Source: a virus
Length of the DNA stretch: 37,540 nucleotides
IMG/VR virus record: IMGVR_UViG_3300042402_001492
Coordinates: 1-37,540 of that record
Strand: one strand, 5' to 3'
The notes beneath the pieces were generated by a model, which worked only from the letters and a program-made list of their open reading frames with translations, was not told the origin of the DNA and ran no database searches. Positions 15,634 to 25,200 of the stretch are shown here, piece by piece (position 1 is the first letter of the stretch; each line of letters begins with the position of its first letter). A program made the position numbers and the translations under genes.

Positions 15634-15938
15634 CGTTGCTGAGATAATTCTTCGTGTTCAACTAACCAGGCATTCATTTGTTCATTCCATCGTTCCTGGC
15701 TCAACTTCATCAGCTCGACAGAATCAACTTTGACAGGAGTTTCGTACAAATCTAGTAAGACAATTTTGCCCATACGACCACAGGTGAAAATCATTGTGTT
15801 TAGTTCGGGACCAGCCCGCCACATACCGCCGGCGTAGGCAAACAGCATCTTGGCTTGGTATTTTTCTTTAAGTACTCGTCGTGCAGCCGCGTGATCGAAA
15901 CGGCTACGAGCCTGTTTAATAAGGTCGTTAGTATCCAT
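15630..15938 (-). CDS. Small conserved-looking phage protein, 102 aa
   Basis: The ATG at 15938 (MDTNDLIKQARSRFDH) is the first one after the terminator hairpin; a TTG-initiated extension into the hairpin is not credible. The product has a helical N-terminus with KEKYQAKMLFAYAGGMWRAG, then a beta pair including KIVLLDLYETPVKVDS, then a helical C-terminus (ERWNEQMNAWLVEHEEL). It resembles small uncharacterised proteins that I associate with T4-like marine phages; that memory is not verified here. It is the first gene of the accessory operon, and no Shine-Dalgarno sequence is visible. The stop overlaps the next gene as ATGATG. Confidence 0.78.
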   Translation of the reverse strand: MDTNDLIKQARSRFDHAAARRVLKEKYQAKMLFAYAGGMWRAGPELNTMIFTCGRMGKIVLLDLYETPVKVDSVELMKLSQERWNEQMNAWLVEHEELSQQR

Positions 15939-15944
15939 TGTTTG

Positions 15945-15973
15945 ATTGTACAGGAAAATGAGATAAAAGTAAA
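15945..15973 (-). promoter_or_regulatory. Possible sigma70-like promoter for the accessory operon
   Basis: On the minus strand TTTACT (15973-15968) and TACAAT (15950-15945) are separated by 17 bases. The -10 match is 5/6 and the -35 match is 4/6. The predicted start of transcription would fall at about the ATG at 15938, which implies a leaderless message; the lack of a ribosome site there agrees with this. It overlaps the terminator hairpin. Weak evidence. Confidence 0.25.
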
Positions 15974-15995
15974 GGACTTTGAATAAGTCCTTTAC
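15961..15995 (-). terminator. Intrinsic terminator after the structural module
   Basis: An 11-bp perfect inverted repeat has arms at 15969-15979 and 15985-15995, reading GTAAAGGACTT with a 5-nt loop. On the minus strand it is followed by TTTTATCT. It lies about 18 nt after the stop of the 332-aa structural gene and just before the accessory operon, so it should end or reduce read-through from the tail genes. Confidence 0.87.
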
Positions 15996-16012
15996 CAAAT
16001 TGCTTATGCTAG

Positions 16013-17011
16013 TTAAACTGCTGTAGCTGCAATAGTGGGTGTTCCCCAGGCTGCACTTGTCAAATAAGTAGAACTTGGCGGAAAATAAGTTACCAAAGTA
16101 GTTGGGGCTGTAGCAGCGCCAATGCTAGTAGCCGGACTAGATACACCAGTACCGCCCGAAATGTCGTCACTAGATCCTGTACCTGAGCCGCCTGGGTCAG
16201 TCCAAACTGTAGTCAACACTAGTTGTGTTCCCGACCCGGCAGTTTTTGCCGAAATCTGAATAAATTGACCGGTGTAAGGTGCAGTGTCAGCAAACTGTTT
16301 GTAGATGATGGTATCACCGGTAGTCAAATCATACCAACCTGTTGTGGTCAACAGTGTGGTTGGAGTACCGGTGCCACCAACTTTTGTTGTGCCTGTGTAA
16401 CTTGATCCTGCAATAACTTGTGTTCCTGTTCCACCAGTGATATAAATGTCACCTACTAGGGTATTAGCTAAATCATTCCATTCAGTATCAGCTGCTGTAG
16501 AGTCTGCAGTTTTTGAAGTTTCCCACTTGATACGACCGCCGGCATTGAAAAAATAACGTGCCGCATCAGCACTGGCAAAAGTAATAGTGTGTGTAAAAGT
16601 AATAGTCCAAGCAGCAGCACCAGACCCAGTGGCAGTAGTTTTTGATACTGCCCCAGTAAAGATACCGTATTGAGTACCATTTGCTGCTGCATTACCTCTG
16701 TTGGTGGTCAGTGTTGTTAAGTCAGTATTGAGATTGCTTAATATTGTGATAGTATTACCGGTTACTGGTGCAGATCTTGCAGTAACAGTAGTACCTTGGT
16801 GGCTAGCAATTGAGCTAATAGTATTAACCAAACTGGCCCATTGAGTAGCTGTTACAGTACCAGCAGCTGATACTGTGCTAAGAGCACTTTCTCCGTATCC
16901 TGAATCTGTGGCTCCTGTGCTCCAGATACTGTTGACGTTGGCACCCGAGGTGGTGCTAACAAATCCATTGTAATCTGTTGCTTGTATTAATCCGCCTACT
17001 GAATAAGTCAT
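16013..17011 (-). CDS. Virion structural protein, fibre-like, 332 aa
   Basis: The protein is very rich in Thr, Gly, Ser and Ala with few charges, typical of a beta-rich virion or fibre protein. The N-terminus MTYSVGGLIQATDYNGFV, then GYGESALSTV and TATQWASLVNTISSIASHQG, matches a layout I associate with structural proteins of marine T4-like phages. The middle has repeated TGG/TGT strands (GDIYITGGTGTQVIAG, GTGTPTTLLTTTGWYDLTTG). It ends just before the strong terminator and starts 14 nt after the 452-aa fibre gene, with a GGA ribosome site in TTGGAAACATAAAAATG. The exact location in the particle (fibre, collar or whisker) is unknown. Confidence 0.78.
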   Translation of the reverse strand: MTYSVGGLIQATDYNGFVSTTSGANVNSIWSTGATDSGYGESALSTVSAAGTVTATQWASLVNTISSIASHQGTTVTARSAPVTGNTITILSNLNTDLTTLTTNRGNAAANGTQYGIFTGAVSKTTATGSGAAAWTITFTHTITFASADAARYFFNAGGRIKWETSKTADSTAADTEWNDLANTLVGDIYITGGTGTQVIAGSSYTGTTKVGGTGTPTTLLTTTGWYDLTTGDTIIYKQFADTAPYTGQFIQISAKTAGSGTQLVLTTVWTDPGGSGTGSSDDISGGTGVSSPATSIGAATAPTTLVTYFPPSSTYLTSAAWGTPTIAATAV

Positions 17012-17025
17012 TTTTATGTTTCCAA

Positions 17026-18384
17026 TTAGTTGATGGTCACAATTGCTTCAATGACTCCAAGACTTTCGCTTTCTTTGGATTCTAGAGCACGACCAATTAC
17101 GTTAAACGCTGTGGCTTCGCCTGCTTTAGCAGCGCGAGCTAGACCGTTACCTGCTGCTACTAATCGGTCACCTTTGCAGATTGACCCTGTTACTCTAACT
17201 GGTACACGACCTGTCATTGCGATAGGAGGGTGAGTTGAATCTGTTCCTGCACCAGAGTTCATTAGATAAGCAGCTCTTGTACTTATCACTCCGAACACAT
17301 TTTCACTTAATTCATCTACACTTTCGGTAATTTCAGCCGATCCGCCAAGTTCAACCACTGTACCCGGCAACATTTCTACGTCTGCTGCAAAACGTTCTGC
17401 AACGTCGGCGTATAAGGCTGTAGTGGCTGTGGCAAACACTGTGTTGAACACAGCGCCAGCAGCACCAATATTACCTACACCGCTAGAGTTTAAGTTGGTA
17501 ATACCAAGAACACCTACTTGGCTAGTGGAACCATTAATTAACAAGGCTGTGGTAGTTGAACCACCGTCGTTTACTTGAATATTGATGTTGGCATCTTGTG
17601 TTTGATTTTGAATATTAACCGCTGAAGTGGCCAATGTAACAGAAATCTTTGCATCTTGATCCAGACCGACTGTGAGCCCTGAATCATTGATGATACCCAA
17701 AGTGCCGCTGGTAGTATCGTTTTGATCACTGCGCAAGAATGATGTACTGGGCACGCCGCCCAATGAATTTGAATCAGTAGAAGTTCCTCTGAATAAGTTG
17801 TTGCTTACTGTGCTGCTGAGCTGAATGCCAGGACTGATAGTAGCAAAACCAGCAATAGCAACCTGAGGAGTGAATGTTGCATCTTTTGAAATGATGCCAA
17901 CAATTGTGTTAGCCACATACAGCTTGATAACCACGTGATCAACAGCGACGTTATCTACTACTGTTTCAACAATGGCGCCACTTGTTCCTTGGCCGGACGA
18001 ACTGGCAGGACCAACTAAAACAAATGCAGTTCCATTCCAAACTTTCAACTGTTGATTAACTGTGTCCCACCAAATGTCTCCGGTGACGTTGCCAGTTGGG
18101 GCTGTGGCACTTGCGGTAGCAGCTGAAATAGTCTTAAAGGCTGTGCCTGTATAAACTTTCATCAAGCTGTTGGCTTTATCCCACCACAGTTGACCTGTTA
18201 AGGGTGCGCCGGGAGCAGTTGTATTAGAACCGTTCTCCAAGAGATGAATAAAGTTCTCATCTAAAAATTCGCCGTAACCAGCGTAGTTCTTACCAACCAG
18301 GATCATGCTGGATGTGGTGTTGATGGTACCGTCTGCTATGGTAGCAAATATAGTGCCATCTGTTAGGTTGATTGTGTATGCCAT
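17026..18384 (-). CDS. Tail-fibre-like structural protein with C-terminal processing or chaperone-like domain
   Basis: 452 aa. The N-terminal region has two copies of a short beta motif, PLTGQLWWDKANSLMKVYTG and GNVTGDIWWDTVNQQLKVWN, at about 60-120; it is common in marine phage tail proteins. The middle is a Ser/Thr/Asn-rich beta region (SSTVSNNLFRGTSTDSN, NIQNQTQDANINIQV). The C-terminal 140 residues begin YADVAERFAADVEMLPGTVV and contain VFGVISTRAAYLMN and MTGRVPVRVTGS, a domain seen at the end of T4-like marine fibre proteins and reminiscent of Peptidase_G2/intramolecular chaperone domains. Whether it self-cleaves is not known. A GGAG ribosome site and a late-promoter-like box lie upstream. 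Confidence 0.82.
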   Translation of the reverse strand: MAYTINLTDGTIFATIADGTINTTSSMILVGKNYAGYGEFLDENFIHLLENGSNTTAPGAPLTGQLWWDKANSLMKVYTGTAFKTISAATASATAPTGNVTGDIWWDTVNQQLKVWNGTAFVLVGPASSSGQGTSGAIVETVVDNVAVDHVVIKLYVANTIVGIISKDATFTPQVAIAGFATISPGIQLSSTVSNNLFRGTSTDSNSLGGVPSTSFLRSDQNDTTSGTLGIINDSGLTVGLDQDAKISVTLATSAVNIQNQTQDANINIQVNDGGSTTTALLINGSTSQVGVLGITNLNSSGVGNIGAAGAVFNTVFATATTALYADVAERFAADVEMLPGTVVELGGSAEITESVDELSENVFGVISTRAAYLMNSGAGTDSTHPPIAMTGRVPVRVTGSICKGDRLVAAGNGLARAAKAGEATAFNVIGRALESKESESLGVIEAIVTIN

Positions 18385-18406
18385 TTTTTAGACTCCGTCC
18401 TGTCTG

Positions 18407-18414
18407 TATTTATG
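18407..18414 (-). promoter_or_regulatory. T4-type late promoter-like box (CATAAATA)
   Basis: On the minus strand this reads CATAAATA, one base from the T4 late consensus TATAAATA and matching the relaxed NATAAATA form described for T4-like marine phages. It lies 23 nt before the ATG of the 452-aa fibre gene, with a GGAG ribosome site between, which is a good late-promoter geometry. Confidence 0.55.
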
Positions 18415-18431
18415 CAAGTATTTTATACCCA

Positions 18432-18439
18432 TATTTATG
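18432..18439 (-). promoter_or_regulatory. Second T4-type late promoter-like box (CATAAATA)
   Basis: An identical octamer 25 bp upstream of the first, overlapping the stop codon of the 201-aa gene. With the first it forms a pair of GCATAAATA copies. Only one may be used; the nearer one has the better spacing. Confidence 0.35.
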
Positions 18440-19040
18440 CTGCACTCAAATTGGTGAGTGTTTGGATTCTTACAGTATAATCTATTTGAATCTGTCTGTT
18501 CAAGCTCTTTTGGACTGGGTGAAAAATCACATGAGTAATCAACATGAGATCATCCGCGGTTCCTTCCCAGGTTTTTAAGCCTAACTCGTCAAATACAAAT
18601 TCACCGTTAAAATTGGTGCTGTTATCAAATGCCTGCTGTCCTGCAGGTTCGCCATAATCCAACAAACAGGTCACTAACACATCAGTGTACACTTTACCTG
18701 ATGTATGCAGCACTGTGAGATTGTTGCGTGTGGGGTCTGTGTTGGCCGGACTGTTTCCGTCCACAACTTTTAAGTAAGTTTGGTTATACAAGTCAGCATT
18801 TTGTCCAGTCACGTTTGGCGGAAGATAAGTGATGACTCCAGTAGGATCTACACTGCTACCACCATTGCCAAATGCCATTGCATAGATGTAACCAATGTTC
18901 TTATTAGATATACTTTCAGCCAGAGCTATACTCATGTTTTCATAATGAATAGCGTTGTGTTTATCAACAAACACTTCTTTTGAATCGGGATCGTGGATTT
19001 TAAGAAATCCCTCTACCATCACTGGTCCTAGCGACATCAT
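18435..19040 (-). CDS. Virion structural protein, 201 aa
   Basis: The N-terminus VEGFLKIHDPDSKEVFVDKH then NAIHYENMSIALAES, followed by YIYAMAFGNGGSSVDPTGVI and TYLPPN, is a layout I associate with structural proteins of T4-like marine phages. The C-terminal half is beta-rich (VYTDVLVTCLLDYGEP, NGEFVFDELGLKTW, VIFHPVQKSLNRQIQIDYTV). It probably belongs to the tail or fibre attachment region, since it sits between the giant tail protein and two fibre-like genes. The ATG at 19040 overlaps the stop of the 50-aa gene (ATGATG); the second Met at 19037 is equally possible. The first about 25 residues resemble the C-terminal half of that 50-aa gene. Confidence 0.82.
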   Translation of the reverse strand: MMSLGPVMVEGFLKIHDPDSKEVFVDKHNAIHYENMSIALAESISNKNIGYIYAMAFGNGGSSVDPTGVITYLPPNVTGQNADLYNQTYLKVVDGNSPANTDPTRNNLTVLHTSGKVYTDVLVTCLLDYGEPAGQQAFDNSTNFNGEFVFDELGLKTWEGTADDLMLITHVIFHPVQKSLNRQIQIDYTVRIQTLTNLSAA

Positions 19041-19189
19041 GCTCTTTTCTCCACTATAACTTCTTCGGTGTTTGGATCAAAAATCTTTACAAATCCTTCA
19101 ATATGAAGTGCCCCATTTTCGTTGGGCTTTGTGGGCTTTTTTATCACAGCCGGTTCTATATTTGACACAGATTCTATTTTATCGTTCAT
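19037..19189 (-). CDS. 50-aa protein related to the N-terminus of the next structural gene
   Basis: A short frame that fills the gap between the giant gene and the 201-aa gene. ATG is at 19189 and TGA at 19039-19037, overlapping the next ATG. The product starts MNDKIESVSNIEPAVIKKP and ends HIEGFVKIFDPNTEEVIVEK plus two residues. The last 22 residues align with the start of the 201-aa protein: GFVKIFDPNTEEVIVEK versus GFLKIHDPDSKEVFVDK, with 9 of 17 identities by eye. This suggests a partial duplication or a free copy of an N-terminal domain. A small structural or assembly role is plausible. Confidence 0.75.
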   Translation of the reverse strand: MNDKIESVSNIEPAVIKKPTKPNENGALHIEGFVKIFDPNTEEVIVEKRA

Positions 19190-19206
19190 GTTGTTATTTA
19201 CCACGC

Positions 19207-22200
19207 TTACTCACCACGAATAAACCTTGCTGCCACAGTGTTCTGTTCTTGCAGAGCAATGCCGTTGCTGGCAGTACCTGCACCAGGTGCGTACCAGCTT
19301 AGACCGCGTTTTACCAAAATAGTAACTTGGTAATTCTTAGTAGGTGGTGTAGTAAACACAATTGTCACTGGGTCTGCGTCTTGAATAGTATAGCCGCCAG
19401 TTTGGCGTATTCCGCCAACATAGACTTCTACAGCTTCGTCTTGCTCTGTGGAATCTAAGTTTGTTACTGAAATATCCGCAGCGGTAAATGTCGTCTCTAC
19501 ACCATCTGCTAGGAAGTTTTCTGAAACCACATAGTTTTGATATTCTGCTGGTAATCTATTTCCCAATCCAATATCATAAACTGCTGTGCCTGCTGCATGC
19601 GTAGCTGCGCCTGTGCCGGCTGTACCGCGTCGTAGACCACTTACAGTGTTGTTAACAGTGTCTCTGCTGCGATAAGCAATGCGTTCACCATCAATGGTGA
19701 TTAGGCCAAATATACCTTGTGGCAAGTTTGGTTCGCTAAGGGCACTGGCATCAACAACCGAGATAATGTCAGCAGTGGCTGACAAAGCGGCTGCCAGTTC
19801 AGTTGTGGTTGATGGTGTGATACGGTAAGTGCTTTGCAGACCGCGCATGTCTTGGAATATACGGAAAGCAATAGCTCCAGGAATCACACTGGCAGTGTAG
19901 CTGGTAATACTGACCACTTGTGAAGCATTGATCACAGGACCTGATACAGTGACCACAGATCCATCTACTGTAAAACCAGTCCCCTCAAACAAGTAAAATC
20001 CGTCAAGTGTGACTTCAATTCTTTCTACGTTGGCAATAGGACGACCTGTGTCAAACTCGTTGGTTTGAATCACGCTGCCTGCACTGTAATCAAACGATCC
20101 AGGTGCATTGTTTACTGTGCCGTCGTCGTAGTCGGTGTCGTCGTATCCTTGGCTAATCAACACACCGTCTGTGCTTGGTCCTTGGAACACCTGTGTCAAG
20201 ATATTTTGTTCGCTGGTGTCGTTGAATGTGGTTACCGAAACAATGTCGCCAGCAATAGGAATCAAAGATCCTGTTGTTTTCCAAATCAGTGTGTTACCGC
20301 TGATATAATATTGAGCAGCGGTGCGCACTGATATCAAGATTGTGGCGCCAGCTGGTGGTGAAGCAGTCAATGTAATAGTTCTATCTGTGCTGCCATCATA
20401 TGGGTCTACTACAAATTCAACACCCAGTACTAATGGCTCATTGTTGACGTAAACAGTAACATCGTTATCAGAAATTAGGGCCTGGCTGTATCCGCCGCGT
20501 GTAGGCAAGTAGTATTGCAAGCTGGAACCATCATCAATGTATTCTACACCTTCGGCAGGTCTGGCTCTGATACCGTTTTTCTCAACAATTATGTTGGCAG
20601 GGTTGGTGCCTTCTAAGCTGTTGGTCAATGTGTAAGCAAAGTTTACGCCGTCGGCCACAAAATACTGTGTCTGCGGAATACTCCATGAGTAGCCACCAGC
20701 AGTGGTTCCCATGGCAGTGATAACAAGTTGGTCGGCCGAGGTATATGAACTTGAGAATGTAATCAGTATATTATAGGTATCATAGTCTACGAATGTGTAG
20801 TTGGTAATCAACTCACCGTTGACAAATATTACCAACTGCTCAATGAGACTATATTGAACTGGTACTATCAATGTGTTTGATTCTATATCTGTGCCGTTGG
20901 CAGATTCAACATAAAGCTGATTGCCACCACCTAAGCTGTAGGCTGTTATTACCAGTGTATCACCTTCTTGGGCATCACTTGATACTGTGGCTGTTTGATT
21001 AGGCCAGTCTAACTCAAAATTTACGTCTGGAGTTAGCTGCACGCCAGCAGTCAAGTTGTAAATCTGTACAACAGCTGGGTAGTCCAATAGTCCTGCCCAG
21101 TTATAGTTTTCTGTGGCTGCTGCGTACACATACCTACGCGACGACACCGGAAATCCGTGCCCGTTGACGTCCCAATCAGATCCCAGTGTGGTAAACACAC
21201 GCATATCTAATGTATCGAACATGGCTCCTGGCACTAACTCTTCTGGTGCATGACTTGAATATGTGTCGACAAAACCACCACCGTCTACTACAATTGGGTT
21301 AGGACCAGTGGTAGGCGGTGCACCTGCATAAGCAGGTGCTGGCAACGTGCCTAGGTAAGGATCTGTGAACTCGCTTTCGTAGATAGTATCTAAGATAGCA
21401 GGGTCGTATGTGGGACGACCTTCTGGGCCGTAAGCTAGGTTGTCAAAAGGATTGATGTCAAAGTTGCCAACGTCAAATCCAGTATTTTGATTAAAATCTG
21501 GAGCAGATACTTGAACGCCCGGATAATCAACACCAGTGATCAATAAGGCCAGGTCCAAGCCAGGTTCATTTACTTGCGGCGTATAGTAACCCATTGTGCG
21601 GTCGACACCGCTGAGGTCGCCGGCTGGAACAATGGTCCATTGATCTGGGTCAAATGTTGGGCTTAGTACTGCGGTGCTGTCGTCAGAGTTAGCAGCCCAT
21701 ACACGATCAATATATCTTACTTGTGTTCCATTGTCGTAGCTGACATTGGGTTCCCAATCTACAACGGTGGTCTGATATTGATAACGGTCGTACTTGATTG
21801 TGGTTACGATATCTCTTACTAGGCCGTTGCCCATTACTGCCACAGCACGGGCTCGTCGACCCAAATAAGTCAAGACAGCAGTCCCGTCAATCACAGGAGA
21901 TACTGTGGCAGTGGGTGGCACTACATTTAAGAATCCACTAGCAATGACATTATACACTAATCCAGCCGGGGTCTGGATTACTGCACCAGAAAATACTTGA
22001 GTATTGCCGGACCAGGCCACTGCTTCTGGCAATCCTCCAAAGATAGTTATTACGGGTGTGGTAACAAAATTATCTAAAGTGCCAATGACATCAACAGCCA
22101 CAACAGACCCAGCACTGTTGACACGACTCACTAGCGCAGTGGTTGGTTCACCATTTAACAGCACTTCTGGTGGCAATTGATATCCTTCGCCGCCATCAAA

Positions 22201-25200
22201 CACATTAACTGATTCAACCGTGAGTAGATAGTTTTGATACCACTGATTCCACGGAAGGGTCTGCCAAACTTCACTGGTGCTAGGTAAACTGCTGGTTGTG
22301 CTCAACACTGGTGGGATTGCATTGTCCAACACCGGGCTTATGTAAAGATTTTTAGCGGCATCCCAATACGCTGGCAAATCAAAGTCGTTGACTGTGCCGT
22401 TGTATTGATCAGAGCCGTCGTATATCAAATTGAATTCGCGAATTTGCACGTGGTACGGTTTGACTTCCTGAATGTAGTTCAATACAAAGTCTTGATTGTC
22501 CTTGCGATAAGACTGGAATGGTACCAAGTTTCGTATGGTGTGGTTCACATCAATCAAGCTGGTCTTGGCTAACCAAGTGGGAGCTTGCTCTTCAGTCAAA
22601 ATGTAGTTGAACATCAAGATCAACGCACGGTTGCGTTCAATCAGCAAATCACCTACCAGCAGTTCTTCGTTGACAGCTTGTATAATCTTGCGTGTTTCGA
22701 TTACAGGCTCTTGGTCGTAGTACTGTGCATCAAATACTTCTACGTCAAAGCCAAAGCGACCCAGGCTGTAATCCCACAAGGTAGCAGAAAATTCTATTGT
22801 ACCGTCTTGCAGACCCACTCTAGTCCAAGTAGGAACTGTAGCGTCTGTCAGTTGATAAATTTCCCATTTTCCTTGAGCATTTGCAGTTACTTTAACGCTG
22901 CTGCCTTGCGGTACTGTGATTGTGTCCAGGGCTGAGTAGTTAGGAACTTCAACGATGATACGTGTTGCTGAATCATACCCAGGCTGATACCAGTTGATGT
23001 AGTTCCAGTACAGTTTGGTGTCGTAGTTTTGAACTCGCACTAATACCAGAACTTTTTCACCTGGCAATACACCATTGGCAACTTGATATATGGTCCATAG
23101 ACCGTTGTTGTTTGCATCGCTGGCCACAAGATATCGGTAACCTACATCTACTGCTGCTAGATCTTGATACGTTAGTTCTTCGTAGTTGGCCACTCGCTTG
23201 TTCCAAGCACCAGAATAACTGGATGGCTCTGGTTCTGCACTGTTCAACAGATTAAACACACGCGATTCTGCAATAGGTAACTGCAATAGAACTGTGTTGA
23301 CACGGGTCAAGTAGTTCTTGAGTGCCAAAAATCTGTTGACAAACATACTCTGACGTGGTCTTGAAGCCACACCGTATTGCTCGCTGATAGGGGCTGTCGG
23401 GTCTGGTACTGACGCACCTGTTACGTCTACGCCGCAGAAACTGTCTTGTAGTTTGTTATAAAGTGCAGGCGATAAAAATCCATCAGCTCTGTCCTGTACT
23501 ATCAGTTGATATTCCACGTGTACTGCTGCATCATTGAGAGTCTGATCATATTCCACGTGCAAGATGGTGTCTTGTGCAGAAATATATTCAAGACCGTTGT
23601 AGATGGCCACTGTGCTGGCGTTGATAGGAGCAATATAACTTATTCCGCTGCTTCTGGGACTTTCAATGTAGTTGCGAATAGTTTCAATACTGAGTGTTTT
23701 CTTGGCCGCAGTATTGACTGTGTTTATTCCAGAGACCCAGAAATAATACTCTGTGGAGAATATTCCTTGCTGGTTCAAGCTACCAGAGATAACGTAACTG
23801 TTGAGATCTGCTGGTGTGCCGGGTCCTGTGTAGTCGACTGGAGCTACTACACTGGCGACCCACTGATATATATCGACTGTGCTGTCTGGAAATAACTGTC
23901 CCCATCTACGGCTGGCATACACAACATCGTCTTGATTTACGTCAATGAATCTGGCATTACTGGTGTTCCACCAAATTTCGCCCACGTGTTCTTGTGTCCA
24001 ACTACCGCCATAGTTGTTGAGTGCACCTATGTTGTAAGCAGCAGGATCTATTGCGCCAATGTAGTTGATGTTCTGTGCAACCACCCCCAGCAAGCGACCT
24101 TGTAGGGGATCAAAATAATCAAAGTACTGTTTTGGCTTGTTGGTCACACGGTCGTACATGTAAACAGTATTCAACAGGTTAATGTCAACTACTGGTTGTT
24201 GTACTCGTGTGGTTTGCCAAGCTGGCAACTGGTTGTCGTTTCTGAACCAAACAGCTCGTCCATAGTTGGCAGCACTGTCGCCTTGGTCATTGCCGGGTGC
24301 GCCGATCAACAAAGTGCCAGTGGTGTAATCAACGCCGGCGCCAAACTCATCCAAGCTGGCCATTGAGTCGTCAAAAATCTGTTGACCAAACACAAACTGT
24401 GCAGGATTAGACACTGACGGAGAAGCAGATGGCAACTGATCGTATAGATAAACCACACCGCTTTGTGCGATTGCGTCACTGAATATAGTGGTCTTGGCGT
24501 CAAACGTTGTGGTTTGATTGTCAAATGTCACAAACTCTATTAGTGCGCCGTTTGGTGCACTGATCAATAAACTTGTGGTGTTGTCGCTGATAAAAACTTT
24601 TTTACCAAAGTTTGCATAAGACTGTGGCACTGGAGATAAGATCTTTTGCTGATGTACGTAAAGGTCAAAGCCTATGTCAGCAAATGCTGTTCCAGTACCA
24701 GGCAAAACTTGCATTCTGTTGAGTGGGGTTGATGCTGCAAAATTCTTCACTGACAGCACTATTCTACCTGACACCACAGTGATTACGCTGCCAAAAGTTG
24801 GAGCAATGGTAAATGTCACAGTTTCGTCAGTGTTGCTGTACACATAGTTTACGCCGGCAGTTTGTAACACATCGTCGATCAACACACGGGTAGTATAGGA
24901 AGAGGCAGCAGAATACACTGAACCAACATCAAATACTGTGGAAGTTCCGTCACCCAACAGTTCCACGTCAACAGTTGCGGCGGCCTGTATGTTGGGAACG
25001 TTGGCTGCGTTAATGTCATTGACTAGGTCTTCTATGGTGGTACCTGTTAGTGCAACAAAGAAACTACGAATACGCAGAGTGTTGCCTACTGTCAACACAG
25101 GGTTGGCAACAGTGCTGGTGATTGTACCATACACACGGGCTTGGTTGATATCAAATTCTACAAAACCTGACTGTAGTAGTTCAGAGTCAGCAAATGGTGC

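Noticed and set aside
15939-15998. TTG-initiated N-terminal extension (20 residues, MVKDLFKVLYFY...) of the 102-aa protein, resembling a membrane anchor
   Set aside because: The extension is the translated terminator hairpin and its U-tract; the ATG at 15938 is the natural start.
1-16000. CRISPR array, tRNA genes or insertion-sequence ends within the accessory region
   Set aside because: No regularly spaced repeats, cloverleaf-like segments, transposase motifs or terminal inverted repeats were seen; coding density leaves no room for them.
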